A DNA stretch of 64,000 nt, taken from JBEKTW01 sp963727845 (GTDB taxonomy: Bacteria; Bacteroidota; Ignavibacteria; UBA10030; SZUA-254). The translations under genes and the position numbers were made by a program. Shown piece by piece: positions 55,180 through 64,000 of the stretch. The notes under the pieces are model-generated. The model saw only the letters and a program-made list of their open reading frames with translations. It was not told the DNA's origin and did no database searches. The stretch is taken from contig CAVSHI010000006.1 of the NCBI GenBank assembly GCA_963727845.1, positions 1 to 64,000 on the forward strand, in the 5' to 3' direction. Positions within the stretch are counted from its first letter, which is position 1; the number at the start of each line of letters is the position of its first letter.

Positions 55180-56469
55180 ATGGATAACGTGCTTTCCATC
55201 ATCCTTGGAGGAGGGCGCGGAGCGCGGCTGTACCCGCTCACGAAGTACCGCGCAAAGCCGGCGCTGCCCCTGGCCGGAAAGTACCGCCTTATCGACATTC
55301 CCGTCAGCAATTGCATCAACTCGGGCATCGAAAAGATGTTCGTTCTTACGCAGTTCAATTCCGCCTCGCTGAATCAACACGTCTCCAATACCTATCGCTT
55401 TTCTCAGTTTTCCAGAGGGTTCGTCGAGGTCCTTGCAGCCCAGCAAACCGAGATCAGTCCGGACTGGTTCCAGGGCACCGCCGATGCTGTCCGGAAGGCT
55501 CTGTGGGTCATCGAGCCGTGGAAGGTATCGGAGTATCTGATCCTGTCCGGAGATCACCTGTACCGGATGGATTATCGGTCGTTCATCGAGAACCATCGCG
55601 CTACCAAAGCGGATATTTCCGTTTCCGTGATTCCGATGGATGAGGAGACAGCGTCCAGCTTCGGGTTGGTAAAGACCGACAGCTCGGGCCGGATCGTTGA
55701 TTTCAGGGAAAAGCCGACGGGCGAGGCGCTCAATGCCATGCGCGTTAACCCCAGGGAATTAAGTCCCAAGGCTCCGCCGCCGACGGAGGCGCCGTTCATT
55801 GCCTCCATGGGCATCTATGTCTTTTCGAGGGAAGTGCTCGTCGAGCTGCTCAAGCGCTGTCCCGAACATACCGACTTTGGCAAGGATGTGATTCCGTTTG
55901 CCATCAAGGATTACCGAGTGCAGGCATACCTGTTCCAGGGTTACTGGGAAGATGTCGGTACCGTCGAGTCATTTTATAACGCAAACTTGCGGCTGGTCGA
56001 GCAACCCAACCCTCCGTTCAGTTTTTTTGACGCCCGTTTTCCCATCTATACGCGCCCCCGCTCATTGCCTCCGACGAAAGTCCTCCGCAGCTCGGTGAGA
56101 GAGTCCATGATCAGTGACGGGTGCATCATCAAGGCGTCGAGGATTCGGAATTCGATCGTCGGAGTGCGCTCACGTATTGAAGAAGGATCGGTGATCGAGA
56201 ACTCTTTGCTCATGGGGGCGGATTATTACCAATCGATGGAACAGCATGATGCCGATATCTCTTCGGGGATCCCGCCTGTCGGTATCGGGACGAATAGTAC
56301 GATACGAAACGCGATCATCGATAAGAATGCCCGTATCGGGAACAATGTAAAAATTATCAATGCGGGCAAAGTGGAAAATGCCGAACGGGAGAAGGATGGA
56401 TACTGGATATGCAACGGGATTGTTGTCATCATCAAAGGAGCGATAATTCCGGATAACACGGTAATCTGA
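55180..56469 (+). CDS. glgC: glucose-1-phosphate adenylyltransferase
   Basis: Makes ADP-glucose from ATP and glucose-1-phosphate, the committed step of glycogen synthesis. 429 residues. IILGGGRGARLYPLTKYRAKPALP is the nucleotidyltransferase signature, with DIPVSNCINSGI, EYLILSGDHLYRMDY, and YWEDVGTVESFYNANL. The C-terminal beta-helix has LRSSVRESMISDGCII and IGTNSTIRNAIIDKNARIG. The full-length form resembles the cyanobacterial/plant-type enzyme, which is regulated allosterically, but effectors are not readable here. Follows the ATP-grasp gene by 5 bases and precedes glgA by 24. Confidence 0.96.
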   Translation: MDNVLSIILGGGRGARLYPLTKYRAKPALPLAGKYRLIDIPVSNCINSGIEKMFVLTQFNSASLNQHVSNTYRFSQFSRGFVEVLAAQQTEISPDWFQGTADAVRKALWVIEPWKVSEYLILSGDHLYRMDYRSFIENHRATKADISVSVIPMDEETASSFGLVKTDSSGRIVDFREKPTGEALNAMRVNPRELSPKAPPPTEAPFIASMGIYVFSREVLVELLKRCPEHTDFGKDVIPFAIKDYRVQAYLFQGYWEDVGTVESFYNANLRLVEQPNPPFSFFDARFPIYTRPRSLPPTKVLRSSVRESMISDGCIIKASRIRNSIVGVRSRIEEGSVIENSLLMGADYYQSMEQHDADISSGIPPVGIGTNSTIRNAIIDKNARIGNNVKIINAGKVENAEREKDGYWICNGIVVIIKGAIIPDNTVI

Positions 56470-56493
56470 CGAACAGACAGCGAGGAGTGAGCT

Positions 56494-58053
56494 ATGAACG
56501 ACGAGCGACATCACGTTGTGATGGTGGCGTCGGAAAACGATGCCCTCATCGGAGGCAAGGCCGGCGGCGTTGGCGACGTCATCAAAGGTTTGCCGAATGC
56601 GCTGGCAGCGTTGGGCTGGCAGGTCACGGTCATTACTCCTGCGTACGGTTTCCTTCATAAGAACAATCCATCGAAACTGCACTCGACCGTGCGTTTTCCG
56701 TTCTACGGCAGAACATATGAGGGTGAAATCTGGAGCGCCAGCGCCCAGCAGCCCGTCGACGGCGTCTCTCACCTCGTTTTCGAGCATGCCGACATCCGGG
56801 GAGAACCTATCTATGTGAACGATCCACCCGAGACCCCCTTCCGGCGGGACGCGACGAAATACGCTCTCTTCTGTTCCGCCGTCGGTGTTTTCCTGAAGTC
56901 CATCAAGACTCCCTACATCCTTCATCTCCACGATTGGCATGCCGCGACGCTGTTGTTACTCAGAGAACTCCATGAAGATTTCTATCACATGAGGGGCGTC
57001 AAGACCATTTTCACGATTCACAATCTTGCAATTCAAGGGACCAGGCCTATGCAGGGCGATGAGTCGTCCGTGGAGAGCTGGTTCCCCGAATTGTTCAGGA
57101 ATCAATCATGGATGGCAACCTGGAAGGACCACCGGTACGAGGTGCCATGTTACACGCCAATGGCGGTCGGCATCCTCCACTCCGACGCGATTAACACGGT
57201 CTCGCCGAATTACGCAGAAGAAATTCTGAGGCCGGGCGATCCCGCCATCGGCTTTCACGGAGGCGATGGTCTTGAAGAACTGCTACAGGGTGTCAACAAC
57301 CGGCAACGCCTGTTCGGGATCCTGAATGGATGCGATTATGAAAATTCCGATCCGCCCAAGAAATCATTCGGTGAGTTATGCGACCTCATCAAGCGTGAAT
57401 TCACAGAGCAGAACGAAAAAGTACCAAACCCATCGTTGGCCGAAGTACTGCGCCGGATCGACCGCTTCGAGGCCGATGTGCCAAAGATCGTCCTGACCAG
57501 CGTCACGCGCATTGTGGAACAAAAGGTGCGCTTGATGCTGGCAAAGGCCGGAAGGTCCGGGACGGCGCTGGACAGAATTCTCGACAAGCTTGAGGAATAC
57601 GGCGGGGTCTATATCGTTCTGGGGACGGGAACTCCGGATTTTGGACATAAGCTCTCCGAGGTATTCAAACGCCATGAGCGATTCATTTTCATCAACGGCT
57701 ATTCCAGCTCGGTTGCTGAGGCGCTGTATGCAAACGGAACACTCTTCCTCATGCCAAGCATCTTTGAACCCTGTGGAATCAGTCAGATGCTGGCAATGCG
57801 CGAGGGGCAGCCCTGCGTTGTCCACCGTGTCGGAGGTTTGCGCGATACCGTCATTGACAACATGAACGGTTTCAGTTTTTCCGGGAGAACAGTGAAGGAG
57901 AAAGCCGAAAATTTCGTTCAGACGGTTGAACGCGCAATCAAAATATGCGTCGGTGACCCGCAACTATGGAAAAGCTTTCAGGAGGAAGCCGCGCGCGCGC
58001 GATTTACATGGAAGGCTAGCGCCAAGAAGTACGTTGGATTGATGTACTGCTGA
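56494..58053 (+). CDS. glgA: glycogen synthase, GT5
   Basis: Extends alpha-1,4-glucan from ADP-glucose; 519 residues, cytoplasmic. The ADP-glucose loop GGKAGGVGDV holds the Lys22-Ala-Gly-Gly25 motif near the N-terminus. HLHDWHAATLLLL, IFTIHNLAIQG and CYTPMAVGILHSDAINTVSPNYA are GT5 landmarks, and FLMPSIFEPCGISQMLAMREGQP contains the catalytic EPCG loop. It lies in the glgC operon (preceded by GAGGAG 56483-56488) and ends 6 bases from the convergent pullulanase gene. No branching enzyme (GlgB) is seen in the window. Confidence 0.96.
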   Translation: MNDERHHVVMVASENDALIGGKAGGVGDVIKGLPNALAALGWQVTVITPAYGFLHKNNPSKLHSTVRFPFYGRTYEGEIWSASAQQPVDGVSHLVFEHADIRGEPIYVNDPPETPFRRDATKYALFCSAVGVFLKSIKTPYILHLHDWHAATLLLLRELHEDFYHMRGVKTIFTIHNLAIQGTRPMQGDESSVESWFPELFRNQSWMATWKDHRYEVPCYTPMAVGILHSDAINTVSPNYAEEILRPGDPAIGFHGGDGLEELLQGVNNRQRLFGILNGCDYENSDPPKKSFGELCDLIKREFTEQNEKVPNPSLAEVLRRIDRFEADVPKIVLTSVTRIVEQKVRLMLAKAGRSGTALDRILDKLEEYGGVYIVLGTGTPDFGHKLSEVFKRHERFIFINGYSSSVAEALYANGTLFLMPSIFEPCGISQMLAMREGQPCVVHRVGGLRDTVIDNMNGFSFSGRTVKEKAENFVQTVERAIKICVGDPQLWKSFQEEAARARFTWKASAKKYVGLMYC

Positions 58054-58058
58054 AGCTC

Positions 58059-60125
58059 CTACTCTTCCATCAGAATCGCACCCGACGTCGCAGGGATGAC
58101 AGTTTTTCCGGAGGCGGTTCCAAGCCTGCCGTCCAACGCGACACCCTTCGCGTTCGCTACAATGGTCCACCGTCCGTCGGGGAGGGCGAAATCAAAAGGT
58201 TGCTTCGGGTTGCCGTTAAGAATCACAATAAAACTCTTCTGTTCCTTCAATGATTTGTCCGGGCCCAATCTGAAGGCGATAAGAAATTCGTCTTTCGTTT
58301 CCAGGAACTTCAGAGTCCTCTTTGGCGCACTCCCGAAAACGGAGTGGTGCCGCCTCAGTTCGATTAATCCTTTGTAATAGTCGTATAACTCCCGGTTGAT
58401 TCCCCGGTGCGCGTAGTTCAAATAATTCGTTGCGTTGTCTTTTTCATAACTATTGTGATCCAGCATTCCTACCTTCGGATCCGGCGACGGTGTGGGGGAG
58501 ATGACTTTGCTGCGCGCGAATTCCTGCCCCTCGTGTATCATGACGGGTCCCTGGGATGCGAGGAGAAAAAGCGCGGCGAGCTTGTGGAGAGCAAGTTGTT
58601 GTGGCGTCAGGCGCACGAAGGAATCGACATCGGTTATGACCTGATTTTCACGCGCGTCGCCGAGTCCTATCCGGACAAAATCGCCTAACGTGTAGTTGTC
58701 ATGCGATTCAAGGTAGTTGATGGAGTGCTCTTTTTTCAGAAACATCCCGCCATCCTCCCGCAGGGTTCCGGTCAAAGCGCTCATGAGGGATTTTCTTGTG
58801 TTTTTCCCCTGGAATTTTCCGAAAATAAAACCGAGGTCCGTCCTGGGGTTTTGTCCTTTCACGCCGTTGCGGAACCAGTCGTTCCACGCCGCCCAACCGA
58901 TGTCGCTGAACCCCGGCGGGTCCCATTTCCCCCCTCCCCACGGCTCGGCTATGAGCGCGACGGCGGGATTGATTATTCTTGCTTCGGCCGCGATCTCCTT
59001 GCACGTTTCACGGTCGATCATCGTTGCAATATCGAACCTGAATCCGTCAATATGATACTCCGTCATCCAGTATTTGATGCAATCGACGATCATCCGTCGT
59101 GACATCGGCCTGTCGGTCCGGAAATCATTTCCGCACCCCGAGGTCTTTATGAACCTACCCGAAGAATCAATATGGAAATAGTAGAATTTGTCGATGTACT
59201 TGAACGGATTGTAGTCGTACTGGGAGGCGTGATTGAACACAACATCCAGTATCACCGCGATACCCTCGCGGTGAAATGCCTTCACCATATCTTTGAATTC
59301 TCTGACGGCCCGGCCGTCGCCGCCGTTATACTTGTCCGGTTCCATCGTCCCGCCGGTGGCGTAATAGGTTTCGGGAGCGAAATAGTAACTCGTCATATAT
59401 CCCCAGTGGTTCCGGCCGTACGGATTCCACGTATTGTATTCACCCTCTTCGGTGCGGGTGGCGCTGTCGGCGAAGGGAATCTCGATGTTGCCGAATTTCT
59501 GCATCGGCAGGAGCTCGATCGCGTTAATGCCGAGGTCCTTCAGATACGACATGCCGCCGGTCTGGCCCTGCTTCGTCAGCCCGAGATACGTCCCCCGTGC
59601 GGAAATTCCCGACGAAGGGTGGGCGGTCAAATCGCGCACATGGGCTTCGTAGATAATGAGCTTGTTATGGTCGGGTGGAATAACGTACGTATCGCCCTCC
59701 CAGTCGTACGAGGTATCAAGGATGAGCGTTTTCGCAGGATGGTGGTAGTTGTTTTTGGTGACAACAGCTTTCGAGTACGGGTCGCCGATAACAACGCGGT
59801 TGTCGAACATTTCTCCTTTGCCCGCGGGACCGCTGACGCGGTAACCGTAGAACCTGCCCGTAAGGTTTTTTGGAATAACGTGGCTCCAAACCCCGTTTCG
59901 GTCACGCTTCATGGTGAATTCCTCACCCTTCTCCTGATCGTATTTCTGAAATAAGACCAGTTGAACTCCCGTGGCCCTGGGAGCGAAAACGTGGAATGTC
60001 GTTCGTCTCTTTTCGACAATGCAGCCGAGCTTTTTGCTCGAAGCAAGGGAATCAAAAACTCTGGAGTGGGAGCTTTCGTGCGAAGTTGGCTGCGAAGATG
60101 CTGATTCGGTGACGATGGTACTCAT
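58059..60125 (-). CDS. pulA: GH13 glycogen debranching/pullulanase-type enzyme
   Basis: 688 residues, no signal peptide, so cytoplasmic. N-terminal CBM48 domain (FHVFAPRATGVQLVLFQ, NGVWSHVIPK, GRFYGYRVSG). The GH13 barrel has IYEAHVRDLT, NHWGYMTSYYFAPE, DVVFNHASQY, GFRFDIATMIDRE (nucleophile Asp), ALIAEPWGGG (acid/base Glu) and ESHDNYTL (Asp). The YEAHVRDLT and HWGY...FAPE motifs match type I pullulanase and GlgX-like debranchers, both of which split alpha-1,6 links. Which of the two is not settled from sequence. It pairs with MalQ upstream on the same strand. Confidence 0.9.
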   Translation of the reverse strand: MSTIVTESASSQPTSHESSHSRVFDSLASSKKLGCIVEKRRTTFHVFAPRATGVQLVLFQKYDQEKGEEFTMKRDRNGVWSHVIPKNLTGRFYGYRVSGPAGKGEMFDNRVVIGDPYSKAVVTKNNYHHPAKTLILDTSYDWEGDTYVIPPDHNKLIIYEAHVRDLTAHPSSGISARGTYLGLTKQGQTGGMSYLKDLGINAIELLPMQKFGNIEIPFADSATRTEEGEYNTWNPYGRNHWGYMTSYYFAPETYYATGGTMEPDKYNGGDGRAVREFKDMVKAFHREGIAVILDVVFNHASQYDYNPFKYIDKFYYFHIDSSGRFIKTSGCGNDFRTDRPMSRRMIVDCIKYWMTEYHIDGFRFDIATMIDRETCKEIAAEARIINPAVALIAEPWGGGKWDPPGFSDIGWAAWNDWFRNGVKGQNPRTDLGFIFGKFQGKNTRKSLMSALTGTLREDGGMFLKKEHSINYLESHDNYTLGDFVRIGLGDARENQVITDVDSFVRLTPQQLALHKLAALFLLASQGPVMIHEGQEFARSKVISPTPSPDPKVGMLDHNSYEKDNATNYLNYAHRGINRELYDYYKGLIELRRHHSVFGSAPKRTLKFLETKDEFLIAFRLGPDKSLKEQKSFIVILNGNPKQPFDFALPDGRWTIVANAKGVALDGRLGTASGKTVIPATSGAILMEE

Positions 60126-60164
60126 TGCCGGAGCGGTTGTGATGAGCGGAATGCCGGATTCGAT

Positions 60165-61694
60165 TCAAATTGAGATTTCCGGTGCCTGGGGCTTTGGGGG
60201 CCGGTCATACAACTCTGCCAGACTCCTCAGCTCACCCGCGAGCGATTTGGAGGTTTGATCCCATGTGAATCGCCAGGTCCAATTGCCGCCGAGCTTCCCG
60301 GGGAAATTCATCCGCGCCTCCGTACCGAGATTCAAGACATCCTGCATCGGAATGATTACGGTATTCGCTACTGAAGCGTAGGCGGCCCGGATGAGCGCCA
60401 TGCGTATGTCATCCCCCGCGTAGTTCAAATATCGTTGGGTTGATGCAAGAATATCGTTGTTGTCGTGCTTCGCCTTGTCAAAATACCCCCGCGTGGTGTC
60501 GTTATCGTGCGAACCGGTATACACCACGCAGTTTGCCTCAAGATTATGCGGCAGGAACCTTCGTTCCATGTTTTTCCCGAAAGCAAACTGGAGAATCTTC
60601 ATCCCGGGGAAATCAAATTCATCTCTCAACGCCCTGACGGATTTCGTAATGAGTCCCAGATCTTCCGCGATGATCGGCAATTCACCCAGGTGTTTCTTGA
60701 CTGTCGAAAAGAATTTCTTGCCGGGGGTTTTGACCCACCGGCCTTTTTCGGCCGTCGGGGCGTCGCCGGGAATCTCCCAGTAGGCATCAAAACCACGAAA
60801 ATGATCGATGCGAATAATATCCACGAGTTCAAGGAGTTTGGAAATTCTGCTTCGCCACCAGGGGAAATCTCCCTTTGACATCGCATCCCAACGATAGAGC
60901 GGATTGCCCCATAGCTGGCCCGTCGGACTGAAATAGTCCGGCGGCACGCCAGCCTTTGTCAGGAGGATGCCGTTCTTGTCGATGTCGAAGAGTTCCTTGT
61001 TCGCCCAGACGTCGGCGCTGTCGTAGGCTACGAAAATCGGCAAATCGCCGACGATCTTGATGCCCTTGCCATTCGCGTACGTCTTCAGCTCATTCCATTG
61101 CTTGAAAAAGATGAACTGGACGAATTTGTAGAACATGATGTTATCTGAGAGTTTGCGTACAGCGTCGTGAAGGGCTGCTTCTCTCCGCGCAACGAGGGCC
61201 GGTTCCCACTGTGCCCAGTGACCTCCGCCATGCTGGTCCTTGAGTGCCATGAACGTAGAATAATCCTCAAGCCAGTCTTCATTAACCGCACAAAAGTTCT
61301 TGAAAGCGACAGTTCGTTCGCGAACAGTTCTTGTGCTGAAGTTCCGGGATGCCTTGTTCAGCAATCCCATTTTGTATCCGATAACCTTCCCGAAATCCAC
61401 GCATTTTGGGTCGGAGTCCGGCACCTTTTCGCAGTCCTCATGGTCGAGAAGGCCGTCCCCCATCAATTTTTCAGGGCTTACGAGGAGTGGATTCCCGGCG
61501 AAGGCGGAGAACGTTTGATAGGGTGAATCGCCAAAACCCGTGGGGCCGAGGGGAAGAACCTGCCAGAGGTTCTGTCCCGCCGCTTCCAGGAAGTCGACAA
61601 ATCTGAATGCGTCGCTCCCCAGGTCGCCGATCCCGAACTTTCCGGGAAGTGATGTGGGATGGAGGAGAATTCCGGCTGAGCGTTCAAATTTCAT
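60165..61694 (-). CDS. malQ: 4-alpha-glucanotransferase (amylomaltase)
   Basis: Transfers malto-oligosaccharide chains between glucans; 509 residues, GH77. RSAGILLHPTSLPGKFGIGDLG and FGDSPYQTFSAFAGNP open the protein. The active site has DIIRIDHFRGFDAYWE (nucleophile Asp), LPIIAEDLGLIT (acid/base Glu), and YTGSHDNDTTRGY (Asp). It turns linear chains from debranching or import into products usable by glucokinase and phosphorylase. 39 bases separate it from the pullulanase-type gene, which it probably precedes in one operon. Confidence 0.96.
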   Translation of the reverse strand: MKFERSAGILLHPTSLPGKFGIGDLGSDAFRFVDFLEAAGQNLWQVLPLGPTGFGDSPYQTFSAFAGNPLLVSPEKLMGDGLLDHEDCEKVPDSDPKCVDFGKVIGYKMGLLNKASRNFSTRTVRERTVAFKNFCAVNEDWLEDYSTFMALKDQHGGGHWAQWEPALVARREAALHDAVRKLSDNIMFYKFVQFIFFKQWNELKTYANGKGIKIVGDLPIFVAYDSADVWANKELFDIDKNGILLTKAGVPPDYFSPTGQLWGNPLYRWDAMSKGDFPWWRSRISKLLELVDIIRIDHFRGFDAYWEIPGDAPTAEKGRWVKTPGKKFFSTVKKHLGELPIIAEDLGLITKSVRALRDEFDFPGMKILQFAFGKNMERRFLPHNLEANCVVYTGSHDNDTTRGYFDKAKHDNNDILASTQRYLNYAGDDIRMALIRAAYASVANTVIIPMQDVLNLGTEARMNFPGKLGGNWTWRFTWDQTSKSLAGELRSLAELYDRPPKPQAPEISI

Positions 61695-61751
61695 GGCAGA
61701 TTGAATATAGGGAATTGCGTGGAGTTGAACAAGAAAAAACCTGGATGAGAC

Positions 61752-64000
61752 TTACGCTCGCGGACTGACGATAGGGTCGTCCGCATGTCGCGCTGCTATT
61801 CTCTCGAGGAATGTCTCAACCTGATACTTGCTTTGTTCAGCGTTTTCAAGGATTGAATTGAAGGATTCGAATTGAACTCCCGTTTTTTCCCTCGCATCCG
61901 TTATTGATAGATCGTTGGATTCAAAGGTCTGGATGGCGGACACGATAAAAATCCAGCCAAGGATCTCCTCGAAACGTTCTTTGTTGAACCAGAGCACATT
62001 GTCCCACCGGTTTACCATGAGGAATTCTCTGACGTGCGGGTCGACCATCGCGAACGCTACCATTGAAACCAGCTCAGCACCATGAGGCTCATGGAATCTT
62101 TCCAGCGCCTTCAGAAGCCGAAATTCCCGATTGGCCTGGCCTTCGTCGATTCCGCTCCGGACGAATGAATAGATGAGCGGCTTTGCGAGCCTCCAGCGGT
62201 CGAAGAGGTCATCCTGCCAGTCGTTCTCTTCGAATATCGACTCGCTCACATGACTCACAACTATCCAGGAGAGAATTGTTCGCCAGCCGTCCAGACGTTC
62301 CTCGTCGTGATTGGGGAACTTCTTTAGAATGAATTCCTGCCAGATCTCCTTCTTCGAACCTTGTTCGGCGGACTGAATTAACTGCTGAAGTGAGATGAAT
62401 TCCTTTCGAGCTTTCAGGGTCACATCAACGGATTTCAGCGGTTTGTGCTCAACTTCCGCGGTGGCTTGCGCGACCGAACGAATTGAATGGTCGAGTGAAG
62501 CAAGTACCCCGGAGGTGACGTGTCCGTCCTTCCATCCCGACTTGAGAGATCGCAATCGTTCGGGCGACAGTGCTTCCCGGATAGCTGAGTGGAGTGGAGT
62601 CAACTGCATATCAAGGAGAGCTTCTCCGACCGACGGCACGCCCTGACCGTTGAGCGACGTTGCGAGCACGTCGTAGGGCGCATCCTTTGTGGACTTCGAC
62701 TTCCCGGAAATCGAGGAATACGTGATACTTGAAAGCGTCCAATTCGATGTACAATCCCTGATGTCGCAGCTCGCGGTCGGAACGGATGTACTCGAGTCCG
62801 GAGATGGCATCGCGAAAGATAGAATACAACCGGGAATTGTCGTTGAGACCGAGTCCATCGGCGAGTTGCCGTTGGATGAGCCCCCCTCCGGGGCCCGCAA
62901 ATGCGACCGAAGTCTTGATCCATCCGGACGTATGGGTGAATCTGTTGTTGTACACGATCAGAGAACGCTCGTTATTGTATCGATTGCTGTAAGCGAAGAC
63001 ATCTTCGTTCACGATTCCCTCTTTCGTAAAGAAATCGTAGAGCAAAAAGTTATCGACGTTGGCGAAAAGATGCCGTTTCTTGACCAATGGGAATATTTCT
63101 CTTTCATGGCGGTCAACGAGATGCCGATTGGGCTGTTCATCGTAGTAAGCGCGACGGTATTCCATTCCATATTTTTCGCCGAAGCCCTCGATCTGTCCGT
63201 GACCGAACATCGGAAGCCCTGGGAGGGTTACCATGAGGACGCATACGCCGAAGTACTTGTTGTCTTTTCCAAACTGTGCAACCGCGGTTTCTTCGTCCGG
63301 ATTGTTCATGAAGTTCACAAACCGCTTGAGGATTTGCGGATTGAATTCGAGGACATTCTTCATCACAGAGCGGTAGTTCGCGTTTTCTTCCTTTTTCAAC
63401 ATGTTCATGAACGCGCTGTTGTACACGCGGTGCATGCCGAGGGTTCTCACGAAATATCCCTCCATCAGCCAGAATGCTTCCGCGAGAAGGAGTGTGTCGG
63501 GGGCTTCCTGCTGCACACGGTCCACGACTTCCCGCCAGAATTCCTGCGGCATCAATGAGTCAAGTTGTGCCCTTGTCATCGCGTAGGACGCGCGGGAAGG
63601 GATTGCCCCACCGGTGCCGGGTTCAGGAAACCAGAGTCGCTGAAAATGTTTCTTCGCGAGGGTCATTGCTGCATCGAAGCGAATCACCGGAAACAACCTG
63701 GCAACATGGAGGATCGTTTGTATGACTGCCTCACGGACATCGGACCTGAGGAAGTTCAACTGTGCCGTGTCATTCCAGGGCATATGTGTGCCGTCGTTGC
63801 CGTGATACAGGTATTTAACATCTCCGGTCCAGCGGTCGAGGCGCTTGAAAACTACCGCCGCATCCGTTTTCCGCCAATAGCCATCCTCGATGAAGATACC
63901 GACGCGGTCGTTATCGCTGAGATCCGGTCCCGCAAACGTGTAGTTCGGGAAGGGGGGATAATCGCTTTGAACAAACCAGTCCGGATGGTTGATCACCCAC
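61752..64000 (-). pseudogene. large GH13-family glycosyl hydrolase, frameshifted, 5' end outside window
   Basis: The frame comes in from the right edge (WVINHPDWFVQSDYPP). Its barrel carries RLFPVIRFDAAMTLAKKHF (nucleophile Asp), DTLLLAEAFWLMEGYFVRTL (acid/base Glu) and FMNNPDEETAVAQFG (third Asp), and ends with RELRHQGLYIELDAFKYHVFLDFREV. The C-terminal frame (61752 to about 62700) continues KSTKDAPYDVLATSLNGQ and a helical tail to the stop. Deleting one C in GTCGAAG (about 62690) gives REVKSTKDAPYD in one frame. The protein is larger than typical amylases. No signal peptide can be judged here. It heads the malQ-pullulanase group in the transcription direction. Confidence 0.75.

Noticed and set aside
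62689..63558. 289-residue open frame on the plus strand
   Set aside because: Antisense to the GH13 frame, whose motifs are conserved; the opposite frame has none.

Overview
The window looks like a chromosome piece of a glycan-degrading Bacteroidota/Chlorobiota-type bacterium, most like Ignavibacteria or Kryptonia. This rests on two type IX secretion (T9SS) C-terminal sorting domains with the NYPNPFNP signature, a PorV/PorQ-like outer-membrane protein, a CarboxypepD_reg-like TonB-dependent receptor, an S46 dipeptidyl-peptidase and a DUF2723 membrane protein. No tRNA, rRNA or CRISPR array was seen. The taxonomic call is inference; no marker gene is present.

Layout. 0-1.5 kb: the tail of a prepilin-like gene, an AT-rich palindrome, and two truncated genes facing each other (a YfhO-like membrane protein and a GNAT-like acyltransferase). 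1.8-14.3 kb: a tightly overlapping operon for a rhamnose-containing glycan: an (alpha/alpha)6 glycosidase, a GH78 alpha-L-rhamnosidase, a DUF6067/GH123_N-type protein and a DUF5107-TPR protein, followed after about 200 bp by a GH123/DUF4091-like lipoprotein. 14.4-15.5 kb: an insertion sequence sitting inside a palindromic repeat, then a GH27 alpha-galactosidase. 17.6-20.1 kb: several palindromic repeats around a small ArsR/DUF2087-DUF2007-thioesterase operon. 20-30 kb: DUF5916 outer-membrane protein, DUF2723 (GT-C) protein, lipoprotein MsrB, an orphan class 1 isoprenoid-type enzyme and the S46 peptidase.

30.2-49.8 kb is a starch/maltodextrin import and breakdown region: TonB receptor, a 1273-aa surface protein, PorV, a starch-binding-module T9SS protein, a terminator, a PpiC/SurA-type foldase, two GH13 amylases (one with a T9SS tail) and a MalE-MalF-MalG ABC transporter without its ATPase. 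49.8-64 kb is mostly the intracellular side: a CBM48-esterase, a phosphofructokinase with PPi-type residues, DUF2127, an aldo/keto reductase, an ATP-grasp protein, GlgC, GlgA, then on the opposite strand pullulanase/debranching enzyme, MalQ and a large GH13 protein running off the right edge. Together these could take up malto-oligosaccharides, rework them, store glucose as glycogen and feed it to glycolysis.

A recurring oddity is that six otherwise conserved genes are broken by a frameshift, and all six can be repaired by deleting one base. Such a uniform bias suggests residual insertion errors in the assembly as much as real gene decay. The intergenic regions carry at least six different repeat families.
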